Assembly (NCBI GenBank): GCA_001641205.1
Contig: LSMX01000001.1
Span: 124,001 to 188,000, forward strand
Length of the DNA stretch: 64,000 nt
Reading direction: 5' to 3'
Source of the DNA: Mycoplasma sp. Bg1
Lineage (GTDB): Bacteria; Bacillota_I; Bacilli_A; Mycoplasmatales; Hepatoplasmataceae
Positions 1-12,017 of the stretch are shown here, piece after piece (within the stretch, counting starts at the first letter, position 1; the number at the start of each line of letters is the position of its first letter). Position numbers and translations under genes: made by a program. The notes under the pieces are model-generated. The model ran no database searches. It saw only the letters and a program-made list of their open reading frames with translations, and had not been told where the DNA came from.

Positions 1-2637
1 CATGGTGATAAAATCTTCTTTATGGTAATTATGGGAATTTTTCTCTCTATTACACTTATTGTTTTAACTTTATTAATAAGAAAAAGAATTAGTGATTCTA
101 ATAAACAAATGGGAACAATTAAAGCATTAGGATTTGATCCAAGTCGAATTGCAACTGCTTATACAATTTTTCCAATTATCATTATTATTTTGGGAAGTAT
201 TTTAGCAATTATGGTGGCCTTACCACTTAGTCTCTTTTTTGCCTCCCTTTATGGTAGTTTTTACTCGATAAATTTAAGTGGAGTGTATGTAGGATTTACA
301 CTTTGATTAAAAGTTTTTATTATTCCTCTCCTTTTTTCAATGTTTATTGCTTATTGGATGGCATATTATACCATTAGAAAACCAACACTTGATCTTTTAA
401 ATAATGTAAATAATGATAAACCAAATTGACTTGTAAGAGGAACAAGCTATCTTATTCCCACTTTTGCTTCCTTTGGATTTACTTATAAATTTAAAGGAAT
501 TGGTCGAGCTTTTTTTAAATCATTATTATTATTTTTTGCAATTATGGGTTCAATGTCGATTACCTCTTTTGCCTTCGCTTCTTCAACAATGACCAAAACA
601 ATGACAAAACAAGTTTTTGATATTATTAATTATGATTCTAAATCTATTGAATTTGGTGCTCCTTTTGTAGAGGATATTAATATTAATGATGTTAATGAAA
701 ATTATGAATTTAAAAATAATACTAAAATGAGAGCTTTTGATTTATTTCCTGATTTAGAACCTAATGGAGAATTAATTTATTATGTTACCATGGTATTTTT
801 TGAACCTGAAAGAGCATTATTTAAATTTCAAGAATTATTAGATCCTGTTTATCCCGATTTTAATTCTTTTGATTTTACTTTTGAAATTAGTTATGATGAA
901 AATGGTTCTCCAATAGTAACTTCAAATTATTATATTGATTGAAAAACAGCAGTAGCTCTTTGGACAACAAATATTGCTCTTCATGTTCCAATAGATAATG
1001 ATGAAGATGGAAAAAAAGATGATGAAAATCCTGATTTAACTACATCTATTTATGAAGGTGGTGAAATATCTTTTCAAATGCTTGATCCACTTTTACATGA
1101 TTATGCAGTTAATTTAGTAGCAAATATAGTTACTCGTTATGGAACAGAATCTACCTTTACATTTTTACATTTTTTTAATAAAATTATTAATGATTTTAAT
1201 GGTTGTATGGGTAACCTAGAATGCTCTGACTTAAAAGAAGATTTAGGAATTATTACTGACTGATTTCAAAAGCAAGATATTAGAAAACTTAAAGATTATC
1301 TTCTTATCGCACTAGAAGAAGAATATATTTTTAATGATATTGTTTTTAATAAAAATTATTATGATGGTCCTGATTCAAGTAATGGTGGAGAAATTAGTCA
1401 AACTATAACTACTTCATTTTCCTCATATTCATTAAAAACAGATCTTAGTGGTAATTTAATTTGAACTAATGATCAAACTAAATTTAAAAATGCTTCTACT
1501 TATATGGAGGGTTATACCTCTATTGATGAGTTAATGATCACTAATGATGTTGGTCCCGTTGCAGAGAAACACATTAGAGCTAGTAAATATGGTGAAAATG
1601 AAACTGATACTGTAGTTAATGTTGCAATGACTAAAGCACAATTTAAAGAATTACAACATTATAAAGAGGCGACCCCCTTATTAAATCAAGATCTTTCATC
1701 TTCTGCGCAAGTACGTGTTTTAGCGAATACAAAAGTTTGAAATAATGAGGAAAATTCTTATCAAACCGCTTATGTTCCGGTGGTTCTTGATGTTGAAGTT
1801 TATGATTCAATTTTTCCCCTAGGAACTTTCTTTTTACAAGCAGATATGGATGATGCAATTAGCAAATCACTTGCACAAGTTAGCAATGTAGATGAAAGCA
1901 CTATTAATGACTTATGGGGAAATGAATCTTGATATCAAGGTTATAGTGATTTTATTAATTCTCAACTTGCTTTAAGTAATGTTGCATCATATAATCCAAA
2001 TTATTCTGTAACTTATAATATTGATACAACTGGAAATGAAAATTTTCGGACTACCCCTTTTTCAGTTTCACTTGGACAACAAGAATTATCAACACTAATT
2101 AATGACGGTAATAGAAATAAAGATCCACTTGAAGTCTCCTTAATATTTTTAGTAAATAATTATTATGCACCTTTTTCTATTCCTTTAAGTATTAATACTA
2201 TTGTTTCACAAGGCTCAAGAGTTTATGAATTACTTCAAGGAATTCTTTATATTATTGCTTTCTTCTCCCTTTTTATTGGAATTACAGTTGTGATGATTGC
2301 AATGAAAGATATTATGGATAGTAATAAAAGAGAAGTTTCGATGTTTAAGGCTTTTGGTTATAGTAATGGACGGGCGACCTCCCTGGTAATTACACCTTAT
2401 CTTTTTGTGATTGTACTTGCTTTTTTAATTGCAATTCCTACTTCACTTATTTTCCTATCGACAGTAGGAGCAATTCTTACTGTTTTAACAGGAACAACCT
2501 ATGTTTTTACTCTTGTCCTTTGACAGTGGGCGGTAGTGATGGGATTTATAATTGGATTAATAGTCTTCTTAGGATTTGTTGGTTATAAATCATATCAACA
2601 TACAAATCCTTTAGAAGCAATAAATGAAACTAATTAA
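1..2637 (+). CDS. ABC transporter permease, FtsX type (5' partial)
   Basis: The reading frame is already open at base 1, so the start lies outside the window; about 878 codons are visible, ending in TAA at 2635. Hydrophobic clusters occur near both ends (roughly window residues 8-30, 55-85, 100-125, 170-190, 745-770, 795-830 and 840-865). Between them lies an extracytoplasmic domain of over 500 residues rich in Asn and Asp. The first and last clusters share the layout typical of FtsX permeases: a membrane segment, then a cytoplasmic stretch of the kind 'KQMGTIKALGFDPSRI' or 'KREVSMFKAFGYSNGRA', then more membrane segments. This repeated 'KAxG' element is the hallmark of the MacB/FtsX superfamily. 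The partner ATPase is probably upstream, outside the window. The substrate is unknown. The gene is closed by a perfect hairpin at 2685-2718. Confidence 0.8.
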
Positions 2638-2684
2638 TAGAGTTAAAATTATTAAAAAATCAGCTAAATATAAAGAAAAAATTT

Positions 2685-2718
2685 AATGAAAAATAATATA
2701 AATTATTTTTCATTTTTA
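2685..2718 (+). terminator. Rho-independent terminator after ABC permease
   Basis: A perfect 13-bp stem (AATGAAAAATAAT at 2685-2697 with its complement at 2702-2714) with loop ATAA is followed by a short T run. It separates the permease from the ychF promoter. Confidence 0.7.
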
Positions 2719-2738
2719 AAAGGATTAAAAAACTATTA

Positions 2739-2744
2739 TATAAT
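2739..2744 (+). promoter_or_regulatory. -10 box (TATAAT) for ychF
   Basis: An exact TATAAT lies 43 bases upstream of the ychF ATG and just after a terminator hairpin. No clear -35 box is visible, which is usual in mollicutes. Confidence 0.5.
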
Positions 2745-2787
2745 TAATTTAATAAAATTAAAATAAATTTTAAAGAAAGGATTTATT

Positions 2788-3885
2788 ATGGCGATTAAGA
2801 TGGGAATTGTGGGTTTACCTAATGTAGGAAAATCTACCTTTTTTAATGCAATTACAAATTCTACTGTTGAAGCTGCAAATTATCCTTTTGCAACTATTGA
2901 ACCAAATATTGGAGTAGTAGAAATTAATGATCCAAGAGTTAAAATTTTAGCAAAAATTTTTGAAACAAATAAACTCATTTATAATCAAATTCAATTTGTT
3001 GATATTGCAGGTCTTGTAAAAGGTGCTTCAAAAGGAGAGGGACTAGGAAATAAATTTCTTTCTAATATTAGAGAAGTAGATGCAATTGTGCATGTTGTTC
3101 GTTTTTTTGAAGATAAAGAAATTGTTCATGTTGAACCAACGATTAACCCTCTTCGAGATATTGAAACAATTAATACAGAACTTATTATTGCTGATATCGA
3201 ACAAGTTGAAAGATGATTAAAAAAGAATAAAAATACTGTAAGAAATACAGGAGAAGGAAAAGAAAATCTGCAGTTAATGGAATTTGTTTATAAAAACCTT
3301 CAAGAAGAAAAACGTTTAAATTCATTAACTTTTTCATTAGAAGAAACTAAATTTTTAAAAAACTTTAATTTTTTAACTTGAAAACCAGTTATTTATCTTG
3401 TAAATATTGCAGAAGATCAAGTTTCTAATCCAGAAAAAAATCCTTATTTTAAAGAATTTAAAAATCATCTTCAAACTGCAGAAGAAGATTTCGTAGTAAT
3501 TAGTGCTCAAATTGAATTTGAAATTTCTAAATTACAAAAGGAAGATCAAAAAATATTTTTAAAAGAATTAAATTTAAAAATTTCTGGACTTGATTTAGTT
3601 GCAAAAAAGGCTTTTAAACTTTTGGGTCTAGAAACATTTTTTACCGCAGGACCAAAACAAATTCATGCTTGACCTTTTCCAAAAGGGATTCTTGCTCCAA
3701 ATGCTGCAGGAATTATTCATAGTGATTTTTTAAAGGGTTTTATTAAAGCAGAAGTTTTTCAATTTTCAGATATTGAAAAATTTAAATCAGAAAAAATTTT
3801 AAAAGAAAGAGGTTTAATTCGAATTGAAGGAAAAGATTATGTTATTCAAGATGGCGATATTTGTCACTTTAGATTTAATCTTTAA
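2788..3885 (+). CDS. ychF: Redox-regulated ATPase/GTPase YchF (Obg-like ATPase 1)
   Basis: A 365-residue P-loop NTPase of the Obg/YchF family, whose members usually prefer ATP and associate with ribosomes. The G1 motif 'GLPNVGKSTFFNAIT' is near residues 8-22, followed by the family stretch 'NYPFATIEPNIGVV' and the G3 motif 'DIAGLVKGASKGEGLGN'. The G4 position reads 'LVNIAED', matching the YchF-type NxxE. The C-terminal TGS domain ends 'EGKDYVIQDGDICHFRFNL', almost the family consensus. Length is normal. The ATG at 2788 has the Shine-Dalgarno sequence AAAGGA seven bases upstream. TGA at 3214 and elsewhere encodes Trp. Confidence 0.96.
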
Positions 3886-3902
3886 TGAGATAATATAAAT
3901 GT

Positions 3903-5318
3903 ATGGAAACAAAAATAAGATTAAGATATGCCCCTTCTCCTACTGGGCATTTACATATTGGGGGAGTAAGAACTGCTCTTTTTAATTATTTATATGCAAA
4001 AGCAAATAATGGTGCTTTTATTGTCCGAATTGAAGATACTGATTTTAAAAGAGAAATAGAAGAGGGTGAAAAAAATCAAATTGATGGACTTGAATGACTA
4101 GGAATTGAAATTGATGAATGTCCTACAAAACCAGGAAAATTTGGACCTTACCGCCAAATGGAAAGACTTGATATTTATCAAAAATATGTTGATGAATTAC
4201 TTGAAAAAGGGTTTGCTTATAAATGCTACTGTTCAAGTGAAAAATTAGAAGCTTCAAGAGAAAAACAATTAGCAAGTGGAATCCCTTCACCAAAATATGA
4301 TGGAACTTGTAGAGATAATCCTAAGGCAAAAATTCCCGGAGTAAAACCTTCTATAAGAATGAAAATGCCTTCTAATGTTGATTTAACTTGAAATGATAGT
4401 GTTCGTGGGAAAATTACCATTAACACTAATGACATCGGAGATTGAGTAATTCAAAAATCAAATGGAATTCCTACCTATAATTTTGCAAATGTAATTGATG
4501 ATCATCTAATGGAAATTAGTCATGTAATGCGTGGAGAAGAACATATTTCTAACACTCCAAAACAAATTCATTTATATCAACTTTTTGGTTGAGATATTCC
4601 TCAATATATTCATTTAACAATAATTACTGATGAAAGTGGAAAAAAACTTTCTAAAAGAAATAAAGAACAAATTCAATTTATTCATCTTTTTAAAGAAAGA
4701 GGGTTTTTACCTAAAGCACTTTTTAATTTCTTGGCTCTTCTTGGATGATCTCCAAAAAGTGAAGAAGAAATTTTTAGTAAAAAGGAACTTATAAATAAAT
4801 TTAATCTTGAAGGTCTTTCTCATTCTTCTACAATGTTTAATCTTGAAAAATTATATTGAACTAATAATTATTACATTAAAAAATTAGATGAAAAAGATCT
4901 TTTTATTTTCTTGGATCCTTTTGTAAAAGATTTATCTCTTACAAAAGAACTTAAAATGGATATTTTTAAAGTTTTTCAATCTCAATTAAAAGAAGGGATT
5001 GAAATTCAAAAACTTATTAAAATTTTTACAGAAGATTATATTATTGATTTAGATTTTAAAGATTTTGCAATTGAAAATCTTTTTGTTATTGAAAAATTGC
5101 AAGAACTTCTTTTGCCTCTTAATAAATGGGAAAAAGAAAATTTAAAAGAAATAATAAATAAAACTGGAAAAGATTTAGGAGTAAAAGGAAAAAATCTTTT
5201 TATGCCTCTTAGAATTGCACTTACCGGGAATAATCATGGACCAGATTTGGTTTCAATAATGAAAATTTTTGGAAAAGAAAAAACCTTAAAAAGATTGGAG
5301 GATTTTATAAATGCTTAA
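3903..5318 (+). CDS. gltX: Glutamyl-tRNA synthetase
   Basis: A class I aminoacyl-tRNA synthetase of 471 residues, charging tRNA-Glu and possibly also tRNA-Gln in bacteria without GlnRS. The HIGH-type motif is 'PSPTGHLHIGGVRTALFN' at residues 10-27. The KMSKS-type motif is 'KKLSKRN', near residue 245. The cysteine region 'CYCSSEKLEASREKQ' and 'GTCRD' correspond to the usual zinc-binding insert of GluRS. Several internal TGA codons read as Trp. The stop overlaps the following HD-domain gene by 8 bases, so the two are translationally coupled. The start at 3903 lies 8 bases after a GATAAT box, which could give a leaderless message. Confidence 0.96.
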
Positions 5319-6483
5319 ATACATTGCAGATCCGTCTCTTGGTTCAATAACTATTGAAGATCAACTTATTTTAGATTTAGTAAAAACCAAAGAGTTTAAT
5401 CGTTTATCAAGAATATTGCATTTAGGAACTGCTCATTTACTTTTTCCGGGGGCAACACATAATCGTTTTATTCATTCCCTCGGAGTCTATGAACTTGCAA
5501 GAATTTCACTTAATCATATTCAAAAAAATAATTCAATTCCTCCAAAAACATATCAAGCTGTTCTTGCCGCGGCTCTTTTGCATGATATTGGTCATGGGCC
5601 ACTTTCACATGTTTTTGAAAAACTTTCTCCCATTAATCATGAAGAACAATCAATTAAAATTATTCTTTCTAAGGAAACAGAGGTTGGAAAAGTTTTTTCG
5701 AAGCATCCTCAAATTCAAAAAGAAACTGCACAAATTATTGAAGGTAAACACCCCTTAACTTGAGCAAATCAATTAATCTCTTCTGAAATAGATGTTGATC
5801 GACTTGATTATTTACTTCGAGATTCACTTTTAACAGGAACAAATTATGGACGAATTGATTGAAGATGACTTATTGAAAATATTACTATTGTTGATAACAA
5901 ACTAACTTTTTATGAAAAAGGAATTCAAGCAGTTGAGGCTTTAATTTTAGCGAGATATCACATGAATCAAGTTTGTTATCACAACACTAAAGTTGAAGGA
6001 TATTCAGAATTATTTGTTTGAATTATTAATCGCTTTATGCAGTTACATAAAGAAAATAAATTAAAGGGAACTTATTCAGATTTTATTCCTATTTTGGAAA
6101 AAAAACTTTTAACAGTACAACAATTTCAAAAAATAGATGATGATTTTATTAATAATATTTTTGCAGAAGAAAAAGAAATAGAAAATGATCCAATATTAAA
6201 TAAATTAATTGATGCTTACTTTAATCGAAGACACCCACAAATAATTATAGATGTAAAAGAAATAGAGCAAATTAGAAAAAATTATGATCCTAAGTTGGAA
6301 AATATTACTTGATCGATTGTTAAACAACCAACTAATTTTCCCCAATATTTAGCAGATGGACTTTCAGAAGCGCTTATTTATACCCATAATCATGAGATTA
6401 TTCCAATAAAAAAAGTTTCCACAATTTTTAACTTAAAAGATAAAGGAGAAGCATCTTCAAAAGAGATTGCTTTAATAATGTAA
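5311..6483 (+). CDS. HD-domain phosphohydrolase (YwfO/dNTPase-like)
   Basis: A 390-residue member of the HD superfamily related to YwfO and deoxynucleoside triphosphate triphosphohydrolases. An early histidine sits in 'GATHNRFIHSLGVYELAR' (residues about 49-66), the paired His-Asp motif in 'ALLHDIGHGPLSHVFEK' (about 90-106) and a late aspartate in 'DVDRLDYLLRDS' (about 162-173). Together these are the metal-binding set of the family. Substrate specificity cannot be set from sequence; a role in nucleotide pool control is likely. It overlaps gltX by 8 bases at the front, and its last base is the first base of the argS ATG. It therefore sits inside a tightly packed gltX-HD-argS unit. Confidence 0.9.
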
Positions 6484-8138
6484 TGAAAGAAATACTAGAA
6501 GGAAAATTATTTAATTTTCTACAATCAAAAAAAATTGAACTTGAACCCTATAAGGTTGAAGTTTTAAAATCAAGAAATGAAGAATTTGGAAATTATTCTA
6601 CTAATCTTCCAATGAAATTAACTAAATTTTTAAAGCAAAATCCCCTTGAAATAGCCAAGGAATTGAAAACTTATTTACTTACAAATTCTCCAGATATTTT
6701 TGATGATTTAACAATTACTAAACCCGGGTTTGTAAATATGTTTTTAACAACAGAAATTATTTTAAAAAATGCTCTTGAATTTTATGATCCAAACTATAGT
6801 CCGAAGTTTAATAAACTTGAAAAATGCAATATTAATTATGAATTTGTAAGTGCAAATCCTACGGGTGATCTTCATGTAGGTCATGCCAGAAATGCCCTTG
6901 TAGGTGATGCTACAATTAAACTTCTAGAAACAGCAGGACACACAGTTCATCGGGAATTTTGAATAAATGATGCAGGTATGCAAATGGAAAATCTTGCAAA
7001 AGCAATTTATTACTATTACATTAAAGAACTTACTAAAAAAGAACCATATCCTATTGAAGAAGTAAGTTATAAAGGAATAGAAATAAAAGAATATGGAATT
7101 GAACTTGCAAAATCAAATCCAGAATTTAAAGATTTATCACAAAAAGAAGCAGAAGATAAGATCAGACCACTTGCAAGAGATAATTTTCTTGCAAGAATGA
7201 AAGTTATTTTTGATCAATTAGGACTTGTTCCCTTTGATACATATACTTCAGAATTAAGTTTTTATGAATCGGGAGAAGTTGATCGAACAATAAAACTTTT
7301 AAAGAAAAATAATGCCACTTATGAAAAAGATGGAGCTTTGTGATTAAAATCTAAAGCTCATGGCGATGATAAAGACAGGGTCCTTGTAAAAAGTGATGGG
7401 TCAATGACCTATATGGTTCCGGATATTGGATATCATTCAAATAAATTTGCCAGGGGATTTGATACTTTAATTGATCTTTGGGGAGCAGATCATCATGGTT
7501 ATGAAAAAAGACTAAAAATTGGTGTTTCCATGCTTGGACATGATATTAATAAAATTAATGTTGATTTTATTAATATGGTCCAAATTAAAGAAAATGGAAC
7601 TCTTGTTAAGATGTCCAAAAGAGCAGGAACATCACTTAGAATTAAAGATATTTTAGAACTTGTAGATCCCCAAATTTTAAGATATTCAATTCTTTCAAAA
7701 TCAAAAGAGCAAAGTTTAGAAATTGATCTTACAAAAATTAAAGAAGAAACACAAACTAATCCTTTCTTTTATAATCAATATGCAAATGCAAGAATTTTTC
7801 ATATTTTAGAAAAATATAAAAAAGAAGTAAATAAAACTCTTCCTCATATAACAAACTTTATTATGCTTGGAAAAGATTTAAAAGAAAATGATTTATTATT
7901 AAAAATGGTTGAATATCCGGATGTTATTTTACAAGCAAACAAGGAAAAGGAACCATCTATTGTAACAAAATATTTAAAAGACTTAGCTCAAGAATTTAAT
8001 TCATATTATAATGTATGTATGGTTATTAGTGAAGATGACCAATTAACTAATGAAAGAATTACTTTGATGATTGCCCTCAAAAATCTTTTTGAAAAACTAT
8101 TTTATATTATCGGAATAACTCCACTAAACAAAATGTAA
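6483..8138 (+). CDS. argS: Arginyl-tRNA synthetase
   Basis: A 551-residue class Ia synthetase that charges tRNA-Arg. The HIGH motif appears as 'SANPTGDLHVGHARNALVGD' near residues 124-143, and 'WGADHHGYEKRLK' and the KMSKS-like 'VKMSKRAGTSLRIKD' follow at the expected spacing. The C-terminal DALR anticodon-binding helical domain is recognisable from the 'NARIFHILEKY' region onward. The ATG shares a base with the TAA of the HD gene, so translation is probably coupled. Length is normal for the family. Trp is encoded by TGA at 6961 and 7342. Confidence 0.96.
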
Positions 8139-8150
8139 GGAACTTAATAA

Positions 8151-8516
8151 ATGTATAATACTGATGAAATTTATGAATATATTAAAAAAAATGGAGAAAA
8201 ATCTTTTGAACAACTTTGAAAAGAATTTAAAGTAAATTTAATTACTCCAGGAACAAATAAAGATATAGAAATTGCTGCTAAAACAAGACTTTATATGTCT
8301 CTTTTAGAAACTTCAACTCTTTTATTAAATAGAAATGATAATTGAGATTTAAAGGAAAACTATACTCTTCAACAAATTAAAGATTCTTCATCTTTAGTCT
8401 TTAAACAAGATTCAATAGATGATCTCCAACCAGATGAAAATGAAGATACTGAAGAACTTGAATTAATTACCTTAGAAGTTGATGCTGATGAAAATGATAG
8501 TGAGGATGATAAATAA
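8151..8516 (+). CDS. rpoE: RNA polymerase delta subunit
   Basis: A small acidic protein of 121 residues. Residues 1-75 form an N-terminal winged-helix (HARE-HTH) domain with 'FEQLWKEFK', 'AAKTRLYMSLLETSTLLL' and 'NDNWDLKE', matching the Firmicutes delta subunit. The tail is almost entirely Asp and Glu, as in known delta proteins, which help RNA polymerase release nucleic acid and recycle. Position supports the call: rpoE and fba are close neighbours in Bacillus, where pyrG lies between them; pyrG is absent here. It starts 12 bases after argS. The gap to fba (8517-8625) holds no gene. Confidence 0.85.
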
Positions 8517-8625
8517 AAATTACTATTTTTTATTAAATTATTAATTAATAAAGATTGAAGAGAAAATTTTATTTCAAAAATAGTTAAAATAATAAAATAG
8601 TTATTCTTAAATTAAGAGGAAGATA

Positions 8626-9489
8626 ATGTTAACAAATTCAAAAAAAATGCTTATTAAAGCAGAAAAAGAAGGCTATGCTGTTGGCCAATATAATATCAAC
8701 AATCAAGAATGAACAAAAGCAATTTTAGAAGTTGCAGAAGAAACTAATTCTCCAGTTATTTTAGGTGTTTCAGAAGGAGCAGCTAAATATATGGGTGGTT
8801 ATATTGCTGTTGTGGGTATGGCAAGAGGAATGCATGATGCACTAAAAATTACTGTTCCTGTGGTAATTCATTTAGATCATGGACAAAGTGTTGAATCATG
8901 TAAAGCAGCAATTGATGCTGGTTTTACTTCTGTAATGTATGATGGTTCTGCTTTGACAATTGCTGAAAATACTAAAAATACCAAGGAAGTTGTTGCTTAT
9001 GCAAAAAAATATGATGTATCTGTAGAAGCAGAAGTAGGAACTGTTGGGGGCACTGAAGATGGTGTTGTTGGGGGGATTAATTATGCATCCCTTACAGAAT
9101 GTGAAACAATTGTTACTTCAGGAATTGATTCTCTTGCAGCTTCGCTTGGATCAGTGCATGGACATTATCAAGGTGAACCAAATCTTGGTTATAAAGAAAT
9201 GCGTGAATATGCTGATGCAACAGGATTACCATTAGTTCTTCATGGCGGATCTGGAATTCCCGATGCAATGATTAAAAAAGCAATTGCTCATGGTGAAGCT
9301 AAAATTAATGTTAACACTGAACTTCAAGAAGTATTTCAAAAGGGAGTTAGAAAATACATTGAAGAAGAAAAAGATCTTCAAGGAACTGGGTATGATCCAA
9401 GAAAAATGCTCGGAACCTATGCAAGTCCCAATATAAAAGCTGCTGTTAAAGCAAAAATATATTTATTTGAAACAGAAAACAAAGCTTAA
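8626..9489 (+). CDS. fba: Class II fructose-1,6-bisphosphate aldolase
   Basis: A zinc-dependent glycolytic aldolase of 287 residues splitting fructose-1,6-bisphosphate into dihydroxyacetone phosphate and glyceraldehyde-3-phosphate. The class II signatures are present: 'VVIHLDHGQSVESC' with the metal-binding His residues, 'EAEVGTVGGTEDG' and 'LVLHGGSGIPD', with 'KINVNTELQ' for phosphate binding. Length matches the family. AAGAGGAAG, six bases upstream of the ATG, is a good ribosome-binding site. A strong hairpin directly after the stop ends the transcript. Confidence 0.96.
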
Positions 9490-9499
9490 ATTATCTTTT

Positions 9500-9533
9500 A
9501 AAACACCTCTATTAGGTGTTTTTTTTTTTTTTT
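9500..9533 (+). terminator. Rho-independent terminator after fba
   Basis: Stem AAAACACCT/AGGTGTTTT with a 5-base loop is followed by more than ten T residues. The T tract runs straight into the TATAAT of the next gene. Confidence 0.9.
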
Positions 9534-9538
9534 ATAAT
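9533..9538 (+). promoter_or_regulatory. -10 box (TATAAT) fused to fba terminator
   Basis: An exact TATAAT starts at the last T of the fba terminator tract, 12 bases before the ATG at 9551. The leader would be only a few bases long. Confidence 0.5.
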
Positions 9539-9550
9539 CATAATTTTAAT

Positions 9551-10672
9551 ATGGAAGTTAGTTTTGTCAAGGGGAAAAATCTAATTAATGAAAAATTATC
9601 GCAAATAGCTTCATTTAAAGAATTAACTTTTTTCTTTTTAAAATATAGTTTTTCTTGTACCAAAATATTTGGAGCTTTAGTTTTAACAATAATTATTTTT
9701 ATAGGAACAATTGCTGAAGTTCCTTATTATTTTGCTTTTGGTGGTGCATTAAATTTTGCATTATTTCTTATTTCAGCAATGATTTATGGATCAATTTTTT
9801 ATACATTTAGAAAATCAACTATTTTTGAAAATATGCGGGAAACCAATTTAAATAAGAAAGAAATATATTTAGCAATTTTTATTTCAATGTTTTTATTTAC
9901 GGGATTAATGTATCTTTTTCTTATTTCTTTATTTTCTCTTTGTATATTTATAGATTCGCCTCTATTAATGAATGATTGGTTTTTTAACCCAACTGGAAAT
10001 GGAACAGGAGGATTATTTTTAAGTGAGGTAAATGCTCAACTTCTTTTTTGATGATATTTTGCTTTTATTTTACTTAATTTTGCTTTATTTTATTTATTTC
10101 AAAATATTTCAAATACTAAAAAATCTTTTTTCTTATTTGTTTTTGTTTATCTTATATTATTAATTATTTATGGTAATACCCTTAATCCTCCGGAAATAAG
10201 AATGACCTATAATGGTTTTTATGATGCTAATGAAGAATTTATTAAAACTACATTAAATTGAAATTGAAGTTTAGAAAATTACGAACTTAAAGTTTTGCTT
10301 TGGCATTTTCATATTCCAGGTGAACTTCATGTTCAAAATAATTTGAGCATAAAATGACAAGACGGACATTATATCGCAGTAATTTTTTCTATTTTAGTAC
10401 CTCACTCATGAATTAATACTTTTTGTGCCCAAATTTGAAAATCAACAGCACTTAAAACTGAAACAATTAATTTTAGAACTCATGTAGGTGGTAGTTTTTA
10501 TACCCTACCACCTATTTCTTTTTCGGGTGCATTTTTAAAAAATGCACCAATTTGAAAAATTAGAGGACAATTTTGGTGAGCTTTGGCAATGTATTTATGA
10601 ATGCCTTATTTTGCACTTTTATATTTTAGCGGTACATTTTTTTCAAGAATTAAAAAAATTAATTCAGTTTAA
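9551..10672 (+). CDS. Multi-pass membrane protein, tandem paralog 1
   Basis: A 373-residue hydrophobic protein with about six predicted membrane segments: two near residues 35-80, one near 110-140, one near 165-210, and others at about 265-285 and 340-365. It is clearly homologous to the next two genes through shared elements such as 'PYYFAFGGALNFALFLISA', 'RKSTIFEN', 'FALFYLFQNISN' and a C-terminal 'MYLWMPYFALLYF'. The layout resembles ABC-2 type permeases, which often have six segments, but no diagnostic motif is visible and no ATPase gene is adjacent. Function is unknown. The ATG at 9551 was chosen because the longer frame begins inside fba and would cross the terminator. Confidence 0.75.
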
Positions 10673-10771
10673 TTAGTTAATTTACTTTTTTACTAATTTA
10701 TATATAAAAAATAATTTGTATTAATATTTTAATTCTTGATATTAGTTTTAAAACTTTTTTTAGAAATTTAA

Positions 10772-10777
10772 TATAAT
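10772..10777 (+). promoter_or_regulatory. -10 box (TATAAT) before paralog 2
   Basis: An exact TATAAT lies 14 bases upstream of the ATG at 10792. The gap 10673-10791 otherwise contains only AT-rich sequence. Confidence 0.45.
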
Positions 10778-10791
10778 TAAAGTAGGGTATT

Positions 10792-11985
10792 ATGAGTTTA
10801 ATTGTTAAGAAAAAAGGTATTTCTAAAGTTCCAGAATTTATTGATGTAAAATGAGCAAATGTCACCTCTATTTTTGCTTTAATATTTGTATTTGGGAAAA
10901 GTGTTCTAATTCCTAAAAAAATCTTAGGTTCTTTTTTTATAGCAATTGTTGTTGCTATTGGTTCATTAGCAATGGTTCCATATTATTATTCTTATGGAGC
11001 AACAATTAATTTAAGTTTGTTTTTAATTTCAAGTTTTATTTATGGTTCTATTTTTTATTCTTTTCGGAGATCAACTTTATTTGAGAATATACAAGAAACA
11101 AATTTAAGCAAAATTGCTATCTATTTTAGTATTTTTGTAGTAATGTTTATTTTTACTGCAATAGTTTATCTATTTATCATTTCTTTTTTTATTATTGGTT
11201 TAGCAGTGGATTCTAAATTATTTATAGATGACTGATTTTTTAGAGATCATGGTTTTGGATCAGGGGGATATTTAATTACTGAATTAAGTGCACAATTAAT
11301 GGTGTGATGATTTATTGCCTTTATTTGTTTAAATTTTTCATTATTTTATTTATTTCAAAATATTGTAAATAGTCAAAAAAACTTTTATTTATTTGTTTTT
11401 CTTTATTTGATCTTATTATTAATATATGGAAATGCATTAAATACTCCTTATACACATGATTTATTTATAATCATCGAAGAACATTCTTTTTTAAATTCAT
11501 CTTCTGAGAATAATATTTATTTGTATATTGGTGGAATATATTTAACAGATATTTTCTTGATTCCAAATCAAAATTTTCCTTTTGATGTTTCTTTTTATTT
11601 AGGAGTATCAGATTTATTAAAACCGAAATTTGAAAATGGAAATTATTTTTCAGCATTTATGATTCTTTTAACTCCACATTATTGAATCAATATTTATAGT
11701 GCAAATGTGATGAAAGCTACATGTTTATCTGCTGGTAATTTTAATTTATATACAATTAATAATGACAATATTTTTTGGGGTAATTATCCTATTATTGAAG
11801 GAAAAATTAATAATTTCGGAAAACATGAATATGTTTTTTCAAGATATACTTTTACTAATGCTAAAATTTGATCTTTAAAAAATGAAATCGGTTGAATTTT
11901 AGGAATGTATCTATGAATGGCTTATTTTATACTTTTTTATTTTGTTGGAAGATGTATTTCAAAACTAAAGTATTATAAAAGTTAA
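10792..11985 (+). CDS. Multi-pass membrane protein, tandem paralog 2
   Basis: A 397-residue membrane protein of the same family as its two neighbours. It shares with paralog 3 the N-terminal 'FVFGKSVL', 'PYYYSYGATINLSLFLISS', 'FIYGSIFYSF', 'RSTLFENI' and near the C-terminus 'LTPHYWINIYSANVMKAT' and 'GMYLWMAYF'. It has about six predicted membrane segments and a hydrophilic, Asn-rich stretch near residues 220-285. A ribosome-binding site is weak ('AGTAGGG' seven bases upstream). No catalytic or transport motif can be named. Its own TATAAT suggests separate transcription. Confidence 0.75.
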
Positions 11986-12003
11986 CTTGAAATAAACATA
12001 TAT

Positions 12004-12009
12004 TATAAT
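12004..12009 (+). promoter_or_regulatory. -10 box (TATAAT) before paralog 3, probably leaderless
   Basis: An exact TATAAT ends 8 bases before the ATG at 12018. There is no Shine-Dalgarno sequence in between, so the transcript would begin at or within a base or two of the start codon. Confidence 0.5.
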
Positions 12010-12017
12010 ATTATTGT

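Noticed and set aside
9467..9550. Earlier start of membrane paralog 1 inside fba
   Set aside because: The extension crosses the fba stop and terminator and encodes an unrelated Phe-rich stretch; paralogs 2 and 3 align from near 9551.
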